From positions 1-10,824 of the forward strand of contig URCK01000061.1 in the NCBI GenBank assembly GCA_900546295.1: 10,824 nucleotides of DNA. The letters are read 5' to 3'. Origin of the DNA: an uncultured Eubacteriales bacterium. Its GTDB lineage: Bacteria; Bacillota; Clostridia; Oscillospirales; Oscillospiraceae. Shown in pieces: positions 1 through 5,664 of this stretch. The notes under the pieces are model-generated. The model had not been told where the DNA came from. It saw only the letters and a program-made list of their open reading frames with translations, and searched no databases. The translations under genes were made by a program, and so were the position numbers. Each line of letters opens with the position of its first letter. Positions within the stretch are counted from its first letter, which is position 1.

Positions 1-554
1 GCGTCGTCGCCATCAACGCCTTCCCGACCGACACCAAGGCCGAGCTCGACCTCGTTGAGGCCAAGTGCAAGGAGCAGGGCGTCAACGTCCGTCTGTCCGA
101 GGTCTGGGCCAAGGGCGGCGAGGGCGGCAAGGCTCTGGCTGAGGAAGTCATCCGCCTCGCTGAGGACACCACCAACGATCACTTCCAGTTCGTCTACGAT
201 CTGGAGGATTCCATCGAGGAGAAGCTGAACAAGATCGCCACCAAGGTCTACCGCGCTGACGGCGTGGTGCTCACCGGCGACGCCAAGAAGCAGGCCAAGC
301 AGCTCGCTGAGCTCGGCTTCGACAAGATGCCCATCTGCGTGGCCAAGACCCAGTTCTCCTTCTCCGACGATCAGAGCAAGCTGGGCGCTCCCCGCGGCTT
401 CAAGATCACCGTCCGCGAGATCAAGGTCAACGCCGGCGCAGGCTTCCTGGTTGCCAAGACCGGCAACATCATGACCATGCCGGGTCTGCCCAAGGTCCCC
501 GCTTCCGAGCGCATCGACATCGATGCCAACGGCAAGATCACCGGCCTGTTCTAA
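1..554 (+). CDS. fhs: Formate--tetrahydrofolate ligase, C-terminal part (cut by left window edge)
   Basis: This is the last 183 codons of formyltetrahydrofolate synthetase, which uses ATP to join formate to tetrahydrofolate, giving 10-formyl-THF in the cytoplasm. The reading frame is open from base 3 and ends in TAA at 552-554. The start and the N-terminal ATP-binding part lie outside the window (the family is about 555 residues). Recognisable family blocks are YRADGVVLTGDAKKQAKQL, the AKTQFSFSDD segment, and VNAGAGFLVAKTGN followed by IMTMPGLPKVPASE; the protein ends in the usual GLF. The family block normally written APTGF reads APRGF here. Codon use is strongly biased (AAG, GAC, GCC, CTG), as expected for a highly expressed enzyme. 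The next gene, fchA, encodes the following step of the same pathway. The enzyme serves the methyl branch of acetogenesis or, in a non-acetogen, purine and fMet one-carbon supply; the window cannot decide which. Confidence 0.96.
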   Translation, partial: VVAINAFPTDTKAELDLVEAKCKEQGVNVRLSEVWAKGGEGGKALAEEVIRLAEDTTNDHFQFVYDLEDSIEEKLNKIATKVYRADGVVLTGDAKKQAKQLAELGFDKMPICVAKTQFSFSDDQSKLGAPRGFKITVREIKVNAGAGFLVAKTGNIMTMPGLPKVPASERIDIDANGKITGLF

Positions 555-594
555 GAAGCGTCCGCCTCGCAGATCTTACCCCTTCTGAACCCCA

Positions 595-637
595 AGGAAG
601 AGGCGGAGTGATCCGCCTCTTCCTGACATGCTTTTTC
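595..637 (+). terminator. Strong hairpin between fhs and fchA, possible leaky terminator or processing site
   Basis: A perfect 13-bp stem (595-607 with 612-624) closes a GTGA loop. The first T-run (CTTTTT) begins at about 631, some 7 bases after the stem, which is far for an efficient intrinsic terminator. It may therefore only reduce read-through into fchA, or protect the 3' end of the fhs message. No convincing separate promoter for fchA lies between the hairpin and its ribosome binding site, which favours partial read-through. Confidence 0.5.
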
Positions 638-665
638 TGACTTTAAATTATCCGGGAGGAACGCT

Positions 666-1301
666 ATGAAGATCGCAGATATGAAAGTTACCGACCTCAT
701 CAATGAAGTTGGTTCCGGCACTCCCGCGCCCGGCGGCGGCGCCGTAGCCGGTCTTGCCGGCGGTGTCGGCGTTGCGCTGACGATGATGGTCAACGGCCTG
801 ACGCTGGACAAGAAGGGCTTTGAAAATGACCGTGACCGCCTTCTGGACGCCATTGCCAAGGGCAATGAGCTCAAGGAGCGCTTTATCGACGTCATGAACC
901 GCGACAGCGAGGTCTTCGACGTTCTGATCGATTCGCTTGCCCTCCCCAAGGATGACGATGCGCACAAGGCCATCCGCCGCGGCGCGGTGCAGGCGAGCTT
1001 CCGCAGCTGCACGCAGGTCCCGCTGACGATGATGGAGATCTGCGCTGAGGCGATCGACCTGTGCGCGAGCCTGATCGGTACGACGAACCCCAACGTCGTC
1101 AGCGATCTCGGCATTGCCGCGCTCACGCTCAAGACCGCCATGCAGAGCGCGTGGCTGAACGTTCTCATCAACCTTTCCTCCCTGAAGGACAAGGCCTTTG
1201 CCGATGAGTGCTGCAAAAAGGGCGAGGCGCTGCTTACACACGCCATTCCAGTGGCACAGGAAAGCTACGAAAAGGTGCTCAAGGTCATCACCGAAAAATG
1301 A
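666..1301 (+). CDS. fchA: Methenyltetrahydrofolate cyclohydrolase (cyclodeaminase/cyclohydrolase family)
   Basis: This 211-residue cytoplasmic protein has the full length of the FTCD_C (formiminotransferase-cyclodeaminase) family. It interconverts 5,10-methenyl-THF and 10-formyl-THF, the step next to Fhs. The family signature is the glycine-rich SGTPAPGGGAVAGLAGG block at residues 17-33, followed by a helical body with VMNRDSEVFDVL near residue 76, a region conserved across the family. The ATG at 666 is preceded by GGGAGGA at 654-660 with good spacing. The same family includes formimino-THF cyclodeaminases of histidine or purine breakdown. The fhs neighbour and absence of a formiminotransferase domain favour the cyclohydrolase (FchA) role. 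The gene ends in TGA and is followed by two hairpins. Confidence 0.92.
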   Translation: MKIADMKVTDLINEVGSGTPAPGGGAVAGLAGGVGVALTMMVNGLTLDKKGFENDRDRLLDAIAKGNELKERFIDVMNRDSEVFDVLIDSLALPKDDDAHKAIRRGAVQASFRSCTQVPLTMMEICAEAIDLCASLIGTTNPNVVSDLGIAALTLKTAMQSAWLNVLINLSSLKDKAFADECCKKGEALLTHAIPVAQESYEKVLKVITEK

Positions 1302-1309
1302 CCTTTTCC

Positions 1310-1345
1310 CGGCCGGGACCGGCCGTTTTGCCCTCTTTTTCTCTT
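1310..1345 (+). terminator. Weak terminator-like hairpin just after fchA
   Basis: CGGCC at 1310-1314 pairs with GGCCG at 1321-1325, followed by TTTT and then a pyrimidine-rich stretch to about 1345. The stem is only 5-7 bp, so this is at best an auxiliary site ahead of the stronger terminator that follows. Confidence 0.35.
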
Positions 1346-1352
1346 TGATCTG

Positions 1353-1410
1353 AAAACCGCCCGCTGCGCCGGAAACGCGCAGCGGGCGGTTTTCATGTCT
1401 TTTTGATTTT
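1353..1410 (+). terminator. Rho-independent terminator of the fhs-fchA unit
   Basis: A perfect 17-bp inverted repeat (1353-1369 with 1377-1393) closes a 7-base loop. The 3' arm ends in TTTT and is followed by T-rich sequence (TTTTTGATTTTTTT to about 1413). The A-run at the start of the 5' arm would also give a U-run on the opposite strand, so it could act in both directions, but no minus-strand gene ends here. Confidence 0.85.
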
Positions 1411-1443
1411 TTTGCAATTTACAGTAGCATTTTGCGGATTTTG

Positions 1444-1452
1444 TGGTACAAT
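1444..1452 (+). promoter_or_regulatory. Candidate extended -10 promoter for the cofE-like gene
   Basis: TGG followed directly by TACAAT (1447-1452) forms an extended -10 element in an AT-rich stretch between the fchA terminator and the cofE-like gene. No good -35 hexamer is present 17 bases upstream, as is common for extended -10 promoters. The leader would be about 45 bases. The gene's ribosome binding site (AAAGAGG, about 1489-1495) lies 8 bases before the ATG. Confidence 0.45.
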
Positions 1453-1503
1453 ACCATCGGTTCTATTGACGAATCTTAATTTTGCACGAAAGAGGCTTTT
1501 TTC

Positions 1504-2205
1504 ATGGATTTTGTTGCAAACGGCTCCAAGCATGTGGAGATCGAGACGTCCACGGGCGTTTACCTGCGCCATGCCATCCAGACGCACTTTGTCGAGATCG
1601 GCGAGGATTACATTGAGCTGGTCAACCGCTACGTCAAGCCCCTCTACGAAGAGGGCGACCTTCTGAGCATCAGCGAAAAGATCATCGCGCTGTGCCAGAA
1701 GCGCGTGGTCTACCGCAAGGATATGAAAATTTCCTGGCTTGCAAAGTTCCTCAGCCGCTTTGCCATCCAGCACAACAGCGCCGGCATCGGCGTGGGCGAG
1801 GTGTGCAAGATGCAGTTCGCCATCAATGAGTGCGGCGCGTGGAAGGTCCTCTGGGCCGCCATCTGCGCAGGCTTCGGCAAGCTCGTGGGCAAGCACGGCA
1901 TCTTCTACGATATGGTCGGCATGGAGGTCACGGGACTCGATGGCTTCTACCCCGACGTGTTCCCCGTCTACGGTGACTACGGCATCCGCATCCCCGAGAA
2001 TCCCTCGGGCGTGTGCAACGAGATCTTCGAGAAGACCGGCGTGCGCGCGATGATCGTCGATGCCAACGACCTCACGCGCGACATTCTCGGCAAGGCCGAC
2101 TGCGTGACGCTCACCGACGAGCAGCTCTGCGAGATCATCCGCGACAATCCCGCCGGGCAGGATGACCAGTGCACGCCCTTCATCCTCATCCGCAAAAAGC
2201 AGTGA
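1504..2205 (+). CDS. CofE-like gamma-glutamyl ligase (COG1478, F420-0:L-glutamate ligase family)
   Basis: This 233-residue soluble protein resembles the CofE family, whose archetype adds gamma-linked glutamate to coenzyme F420-0 using GTP. The family pattern is seen in the segment EGDLLSISEKIIALCQKRVV (residues 50-69), which matches the 'D-x-h-hh-x-x-K-hh-s-x-x-x-x-hh' block of CofE, and in the later RAMIVDANDL block (181-190). It has no signal peptide or membrane segment. It starts at ATG 1504 behind AAAGAGG. No F420 biosynthesis gene is present in the window and F420 is not expected in this kind of organism, so the substrate is probably something else. The two upstream genes act on tetrahydrofolate, and members of COG1478 are reported, to my knowledge, to replace folylpolyglutamate synthase (FolC) in Chlamydia. 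Folate polyglutamylation is therefore a reasonable but unproven guess. The gene has its own promoter candidate and terminator and appears monocistronic. Confidence 0.75.
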   Translation: MDFVANGSKHVEIETSTGVYLRHAIQTHFVEIGEDYIELVNRYVKPLYEEGDLLSISEKIIALCQKRVVYRKDMKISWLAKFLSRFAIQHNSAGIGVGEVCKMQFAINECGAWKVLWAAICAGFGKLVGKHGIFYDMVGMEVTGLDGFYPDVFPVYGDYGIRIPENPSGVCNEIFEKTGVRAMIVDANDLTRDILGKADCVTLTDEQLCEIIRDNPAGQDDQCTPFILIRKKQ

Positions 2206-2224
2206 TTATCCCTCTAAGCGCAGC

Positions 2225-2275
2225 AAAGCGGGGCAGTTCTCTTTAGAGAACTGCCCCGCTTTTTTCATTTTTTTC
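2225..2275 (+). terminator. Terminator of the cofE-like gene, between convergent genes
   Basis: An 18-bp perfect inverted repeat (2225-2242 with 2245-2262) is followed by TTTTTTCATTTTTTT. It lies 19 bases after the stop of the cofE-like gene and 47 bases before the stop of the opposing vanW-family gene. On the minus strand the stem ends in only TTT, so it would be a weaker terminator for that gene. No other terminator for the vanW-family gene is visible. Confidence 0.9.
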
Positions 2276-2308
2276 ACGATCTTCCGCGCGGGACGGGGCC
2301 GTCCGGCC

Positions 2309-4204
2309 TCAGCCCTCGCCTTCCTTGCCCGTATCCAGCCAGCCGGGACGTTCCATTTCTACAGGCGGCTCGGACGGCGGCGCCGGTTCAGCCGCGCCGG
2401 GGTCGGTCGGCGCCGTCGTGCCGGGGTCGGTCGGCGTGACCGTACCGGGGTCTGTCGGCACCGTCGTGCCGGGGTCGGTCGGTGTTGTGGCCGTGGACTT
2501 GCCGACGAGCACGATGCGGTTGCGGGCCTTGTAGTTGCTGCTCGCTTCAAAGGTCGAGGAGATGAGCTTGCCGTCGCCGGAGTAGACGTTGCGATAGGTC
2601 TTGACCTTGTAGCCGGTGTAGGCGGTCTGTTCCACCTTGCGCTCGCCGGGGGCCAGCTCGTCCGTCTCAACGATCTCCTCCGTAAACGGGATCGTCTCGA
2701 GCACCTCTGTCTTGATCTTCACATAGCTGTCGTCCACCTTCGTGCCGAGGATGGTGATCTTGAGGTAGTTCTTGCTGCCGCTCGTCGTATACGCGGCGCA
2801 GACCTTGATGGGATAGTCCGTATTGTTGCGGAACTCGAACTCGGGGCCGCCCTCGGCAACCGTTGCGTCGAGACCAAGGCCGATGTAGTCGGAGGCGAAG
2901 CCGTGGTTCGTGCGCTGCACGATCTCAAGGTTTGCATAGAGCGCGGCGGCATAGAGCGTGGAGCTTGCCTGGCACGCGCCGCCGCCGACCATGTCAACAG
3001 TCTTGCCCTGCAAGTAGCCCGGCGCGGGGCTGTAGCCGTTGGCCGCGGTGAAGGGCGTGACGAGCGGGCCGTACTTCATCGTCTCCCCGGCATTCATAAT
3101 GTAGCCGTCGATGCGCGAGGCGGTGAGCTTGACGTTGGCGCGCCGTCCGGCCGCGCCGCCGACCTTCGTGGTGTAAGAGCTGAGCTCATCACGGAAGAGG
3201 ACCTTTTCAAGCTGCTCGGTCGTCACATCCGGCACCTCGACCGTGGCATTCGGCACATCGACCGTCTCCCCCGGCGCGGCCGCGTTGTAAGCGGCCTGCA
3301 AATCGGAAAAGCCAAAGTCCACGCCCGCGTGGCCGGGCACGACCGTGCCGCTCTGCTTATCGTAGGACGCGTTGACCTTCTGCCCGATGACCGCCTCGCG
3401 CTGCGCGGCAAGGTCGACCTCCTGCGCGGGGAGCACATCGTAAATGCCGCCCTCCTCGGCGCTCCTCAGCACGATCTCAGAAGGCTCGCCGCCGCTGAGG
3501 TATGCGCCGCCGAGATACATGGCGAGCTGCTCGCGCGCGGTGTCGGTCGCGGCGCGGCCGTCCCGCGGCTTCGTGACGCTGACCCTGCCGTCCTCGGTCA
3601 CATGGATGGCAAATTCCACAGGCTCGCAGGCAATGTCCTCGCAGAGCGTGTCGACCAGACCGTCAAGTCGATCGGGCGAATAGTACAGCCCCACCGCCGC
3701 AGCGGCGTCCTGCGGCTTCACGAGCGCGCGCAGATACTTCGCCCCCGCCGTCAGAAAGCTGTCGTTGCAGCCGTAGACATTGTAGATGTGCTTGGCGAGG
3801 CCGTCAAAATCGGCGTACTCCGGCATCTCGTCGAGCGCCACGCGCGCGACCTCCGTGCCGTCTGGCAGGACAAAGTCAACGCTGGCGCTCTTTGCCCGCG
3901 CAGCGCTCTCCTTAAGCTGCTGCGCCGCCTGCTGCTCGCTCATACCGCCGTAGTTCACGCTGCCGAGCATCACGTTGGGATAAATACAATGGCTCGCCGA
4001 GACCCACGCGCCAAAGCCCAGGTACGCACTCACCAGCACGGCGGCGACGATGGCGACGGCCTTGCCCGCCTTCCCCGATGTTTCACGTGGAACGCGCGCT
4101 TCACCCGCACACTCGGACACTCTGCGCCCTTTTTGGGGCTTCATCAGGCGCTTGCCGCCCTTTTTCCTCTTCTTTTCCGCAAAGGCGCCGACGTTGTCTT
4201 CCAT
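2309..4204 (-). CDS. Membrane-anchored VanW-family protein with putative peptidoglycan-binding region and Pro/Thr-rich tail
   Basis: This 631-residue protein has a basic cytoplasmic N-terminus (1-47), one membrane segment (about 48-70) and a large extracellular part. Residues about 75-330 resemble the putative peptidoglycan-binding region usual in clostridial VanW proteins (PG_binding_4-like). Residues about 335-475 form the VanW domain, with its signature GGGACQASST at 407-416. Residues about 490-567 form a beta-rich module resembling a G5-type domain. The tail holds four 8-residue Pro-Thr-Asp-Pro-Gly repeats (about 573-604) and ends without an LPXTG motif. VanW itself sits in vancomycin-resistance clusters with unknown biochemistry, and most homologues, including this one, are not next to resistance genes. 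A cell-wall role is inferred. The ATG at 4204 follows AGGAGG (4213-4218). The coding sequence contains a parS-like site. The gene lies downstream of noc but has its own promoter candidate. Confidence 0.88.
   Translation of the reverse strand: MEDNVGAFAEKKRKKGGKRLMKPQKGRRVSECAGEARVPRETSGKAGKAVAIVAAVLVSAYLGFGAWVSASHCIYPNVMLGSVNYGGMSEQQAAQQLKESAARAKSASVDFVLPDGTEVARVALDEMPEYADFDGLAKHIYNVYGCNDSFLTAGAKYLRALVKPQDAAAAVGLYYSPDRLDGLVDTLCEDIACEPVEFAIHVTEDGRVSVTKPRDGRAATDTAREQLAMYLGGAYLSGGEPSEIVLRSAEEGGIYDVLPAQEVDLAAQREAVIGQKVNASYDKQSGTVVPGHAGVDFGFSDLQAAYNAAAPGETVDVPNATVEVPDVTTEQLEKVLFRDELSSYTTKVGGAAGRRANVKLTASRIDGYIMNAGETMKYGPLVTPFTAANGYSPAPGYLQGKTVDMVGGGACQASSTLYAAALYANLEIVQRTNHGFASDYIGLGLDATVAEGGPEFEFRNNTDYPIKVCAAYTTSGSKNYLKITILGTKVDDSYVKIKTEVLETIPFTEEIVETDELAPGERKVEQTAYTGYKVKTYRNVYSGDGKLISSTFEASSNYKARNRIVLVGKSTATTPTDPGTTVPTDPGTVTPTDPGTTAPTDPGAAEPAPPSEPPVEMERPGWLDTGKEGEG
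2396..2491 (-). repeat. Four tandem 24-bp units encoding the Pro-Thr-Asp-Pro-Gly tail
   Basis: Four consecutive 24-base units start at 2396, 2420, 2444 and 2468 and differ from one another at a few positions. In the minus-strand frame each encodes an 8-residue unit of the type (T/V)(T/V/A)PTDPG(T/A). This is an in-frame minisatellite that probably serves as an extended spacer in the cell wall, and it could change copy number between strains. Confidence 0.85.
4079..4094. promoter_or_regulatory. parS: parS-like centromere site inside the vanW-family gene
   Basis: The 16-mer TGTTTCACGTGGAACG differs at one base from the reverse complement of the B. subtilis parS sequence (TGTTCCACGTGAAACA, recalled from established knowledge). 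It keeps the CACGTG core and both GTT/AAC arms; the only mismatch is the outermost base. It overlaps codons for Val-Pro-Arg-Glu-Thr in the cytoplasmic N-terminal region of the VanW-family protein. parS sites inside genes near the origin are normal in Firmicutes. Spo0J/ParB would load here as a clamp and spread. No parA or true parB is in the window. Confidence 0.8.
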
Positions 4205-4233
4205 CTCTGGCTCCTCCTGTTTTTCCTGTCTTC

Positions 4234-4255
4234 CCGGTGGGCTTTACCCTACCGG
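4234..4255 (-). other. Hairpin in the 5' leader of the vanW-family gene
   Basis: CCGGT plus GGG (4234-4241) pair with CCC plus ACCGG (4247-4255), with one bulged base and a 5-base loop. If transcription starts near 4261 as the promoter candidate predicts, the hairpin sits at the extreme 5' end of the message, ahead of AGGAGG. It has no T-run, so it is not a terminator. A role in message stability is possible. Confidence 0.4.
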
Positions 4256-4267
4256 TGCACTCAGTAT

Positions 4268-4297
4268 ATCATAGTTCGGAGGAAAAAAGGATAACAA
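4268..4297 (-). promoter_or_regulatory. Candidate sigma-A promoter for the vanW-family gene
   Basis: Reading the minus strand, TTGTTA (4297-4292) is followed after 18 bases by TATGAT (4273-4268). A second -10-like TATACT overlaps immediately downstream. The start of transcription would fall near 4261, giving a leader of about 57 bases. The promoter begins just after the noc stop codon, so the gene can be expressed independently of noc. Confidence 0.6.
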
Positions 4298-4311
4298 ATT
4301 AGTAACAAATT
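4292..4311 (-). repeat. Two 9-bp direct repeats, 11 bp apart, at the -35 region
   Basis: TAACAAATT occurs at 4292-4300 and again at 4303-4311 (plus strand), a perfect repeat with an 11-bp period, about one helical turn. One copy includes the -35 hexamer of the vanW-family promoter candidate. The layout resembles binding sites of OmpR/PhoB-family response regulators, but the regulator is unknown. Confidence 0.55.
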
Positions 4312-4318
4312 CACAGGA

Positions 4319-5137
4319 TTATCCGGCTTCTTTTGCACGTTTCGGGATGCGGATGGTCAAAAGGATGTCCTCCTCGCTGTCCTGGCGCTGCACGTCGGCC
4401 TGCACGCCCGCGCGCTGCATCACGTCGATCGAGCGGCGGATGGTGTTGAGGAAAATACGCACATCCTTGATGACGTAGGTCGGCAGGCGCGGCGGCGGGG
4501 TCTTCTGCCTGGCGGCCAAGAGCTTTTCAATGTAGCTCTCGCTCTGCGCGACGTTGTAGCCGCGCGCGGCGATCACCTCGAGCGCGCGGAGGCGGTCCTC
4601 CTCGTCCGCAAGGCGCAGCAGCGCGCGGGCATGGCGCTCGGAGAGACCGTTCTCCCGCAGCAAGTGTGCGCACGGCGGAGAGAGACGCAGCAAGCGCAGC
4701 TTGTTGGCGACGGCGGACTGAGACTTCCCCAGCTTTTCCGCCGCCTGCTCCTGCGAAAGGCCGCAGAGTGCAATGAGCTGCGCGATGGCCTCAGCCTCCT
4801 CAAGATAGTGCAGGTCGCGGCGCTGGAGGTTTTCGATGAGCGCGAGCAGCGCGCTCTCCTCCTCGCTCGAGCGGGCGAGCAGGCACGGCACCTCGCGCAG
4901 CCCCGCCATCTTTGCCGCGCGCAGCCGCCGCTCCCCCGCGATCAGCTCATAGCCCTCCGCCGTACTGCGCACGGTCAGCGGCTGCAAGATGCCGTAGCGG
5001 CGGATGCTCTCGCTCAGCTCACGCAGAGAATTCTCGTCAAAGTCCCGCCGGGGCTGGTGGGGGTTGGGGCGCAGCGCATCGGTGGACAAATAGAGCACAC
5101 GGCGCGTCAGCAGCGGCTTTTTCTCGGACATTTCCAT
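4319..5137 (-). CDS. noc: Nucleoid occlusion protein Noc (ParB/Spo0J family)
   Basis: This 272-residue DNA-binding protein belongs to the ParB family. It has the CTP-binding N-terminal domain with NPHQPR (25-30) and the GERRLRA box (68-74), followed by IENLQRRDL (101-109). The helix-turn-helix region reads GKSQSAVANKLRLLRL (137-152) and SERHARALL (166-174). The C-terminal dimerization region contains NTIRRS and ends in LLTIRIPK. The recognition helices and C-terminus match B. subtilis Noc better than Spo0J, whose equivalents read GKSR, ANH and GHGR. Noc blocks septum formation over the nucleoid by binding NBS sites and the membrane. The start at ATG 5137 has AGGAGG 8 bases upstream; an ATG at 5131 is also possible. 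With this start, the N-terminal amphipathic membrane-targeting helix of B. subtilis Noc is missing. The atpC terminator lies upstream, so noc is probably a separate or read-through unit. Confidence 0.87.
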   Translation of the reverse strand: MEMSEKKPLLTRRVLYLSTDALRPNPHQPRRDFDENSLRELSESIRRYGILQPLTVRSTAEGYELIAGERRLRAAKMAGLREVPCLLARSSEEESALLALIENLQRRDLHYLEEAEAIAQLIALCGLSQEQAAEKLGKSQSAVANKLRLLRLSPPCAHLLRENGLSERHARALLRLADEEDRLRALEVIAARGYNVAQSESYIEKLLAARQKTPPPRLPTYVIKDVRIFLNTIRRSIDVMQRAGVQADVQRQDSEEDILLTIRIPKRAKEAG

Positions 5138-5167
5138 GGATTTCCCCTCCTTTTTCCCCATTTTACA

Positions 5168-5186
5168 CGCTTTGCTGTGCAAAGCG
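5168..5186. repeat. Perfect 8-bp palindrome upstream of noc
   Basis: CGCTTTGC (5168-5175) and GCAAAGCG (5179-5186) are perfect inverted arms around a 3-base spacer. The site lies between the atpC terminator and the noc start, just upstream of a TAAAAT -10-like hexamer (minus strand, 5165-5160). No T-run follows on either strand, so it is not a terminator. It may be an operator or a leader hairpin. Confidence 0.4.
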
Positions 5187-5208
5187 CGGCGAATCCGGTC
5201 GAGCGCGC

Positions 5209-5244
5209 AAAAAAATCGCACCCGGTTTTCCACACGGGTGCGAT
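5209..5244 (-). terminator. Rho-independent terminator of the atp operon
   Basis: A perfect 10-bp inverted repeat (5215-5224 with 5235-5244) encloses a 10-base loop. On the minus strand it is followed directly by seven Ts (complement of 5209-5215). It begins 13 bases after the atpC stop codon, exactly where the operon should end. Confidence 0.9.
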
Positions 5245-5256
5245 CTTTCTTCCTGT

Positions 5257-5664
5257 TTATTTGCCGTGGCGCTTGACCTGCACGCGGCTCATGGCGCGCG
5301 CCATGCGCGCCATGACAAGGGCGCGCTCCTGCTCGCCCTGCTTTTCGTGCAGCGCGGCCTCCGACTCTGCGGCGTTGCGCTCGGCACGGCGCAGATCGAT
5401 CTCCTCGGGCCGCTCGATCGTGTCCACGAGAACGAGCGCCTCGTTGTTCACCATCTTGAGCATCCCCTCGGACACGGCCGCGATCTGCTCCTCCCCATCG
5501 GCGGTGTGCAGCGTCAGCTCGCCGGGCACGATAGCGATGACGACGTTCTCGTGCAAAGCCATGAGACCGTAGCTCCCGTCGATGGTCGGCACGCTGAGCG
5601 ATGCGCACGCCCCGTCGTAAAACGTCCGCTCGGCGGCAAGAATGCGCAGGTGGAAGGTTCTCAT
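5257..5664 (-). CDS. atpC: ATP synthase epsilon subunit
   Basis: This 135-residue protein is full length for the family. It has the N-terminal beta sandwich (about 1-83), which binds gamma and the c-ring, and a C-terminal helical pair (about 86-133). The helical part contains IDLRRA (89-94), matching the I(L)DxxRA ATP-binding motif described for Bacillus epsilon. This suggests that ATP level controls the inhibitory extension of these helices. The loop usually written LPGHAPL is altered to MALHENV. The start overlaps the atpD stop by 4 bases (ATGA), indicating translational coupling. It is the last gene of the operon. Confidence 0.95.
   Translation of the reverse strand: MRTFHLRILAAERTFYDGACASLSVPTIDGSYGLMALHENVVIAIVPGELTLHTADGEEQIAAVSEGMLKMVNNEALVLVDTIERPEEIDLRRAERNAAESEAALHEKQGEQERALVMARMARAMSRVQVKRHGK

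Noticed and set aside
623..650. Possible fchA promoter (CTGACA with a TAAATT-like hexamer)
   Set aside because: Spacing is only about 15 bases and transcription would start inside the ribosome binding site, so read-through from fhs is more likely.
1304..1320. Possible Noc-binding site (TTTCCCGGCCGGGA)
   Set aside because: The core is CCCGGCCGGG rather than CCCGGG and the 3' AAAT arm is missing; it is better explained as part of the post-fchA hairpin.
2396..2491. CRISPR-like tandem repeat
   Set aside because: The 24-base units are directly adjacent with no spacers and are in frame within a coding sequence, so this is a protein repeat.
2162..4294. Very long plus-strand reading frame (710 codons) opposite the vanW-family gene
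   Set aside because: It is the antisense shadow of a GC-rich gene: composition is dominated by Arg, Ala, Gly, Val and His with no recognisable domain, while the minus strand gives a clear VanW protein with a ribosome binding site.
5138..5608. Long upstream extension of the noc reading frame (429 codons in total)
   Set aside because: It runs antisense-free but out of frame through atpC and across the atp terminator; the extension is Arg/Ala/His-rich and unlike any family, and ATG 5137 has a strong ribosome binding site.
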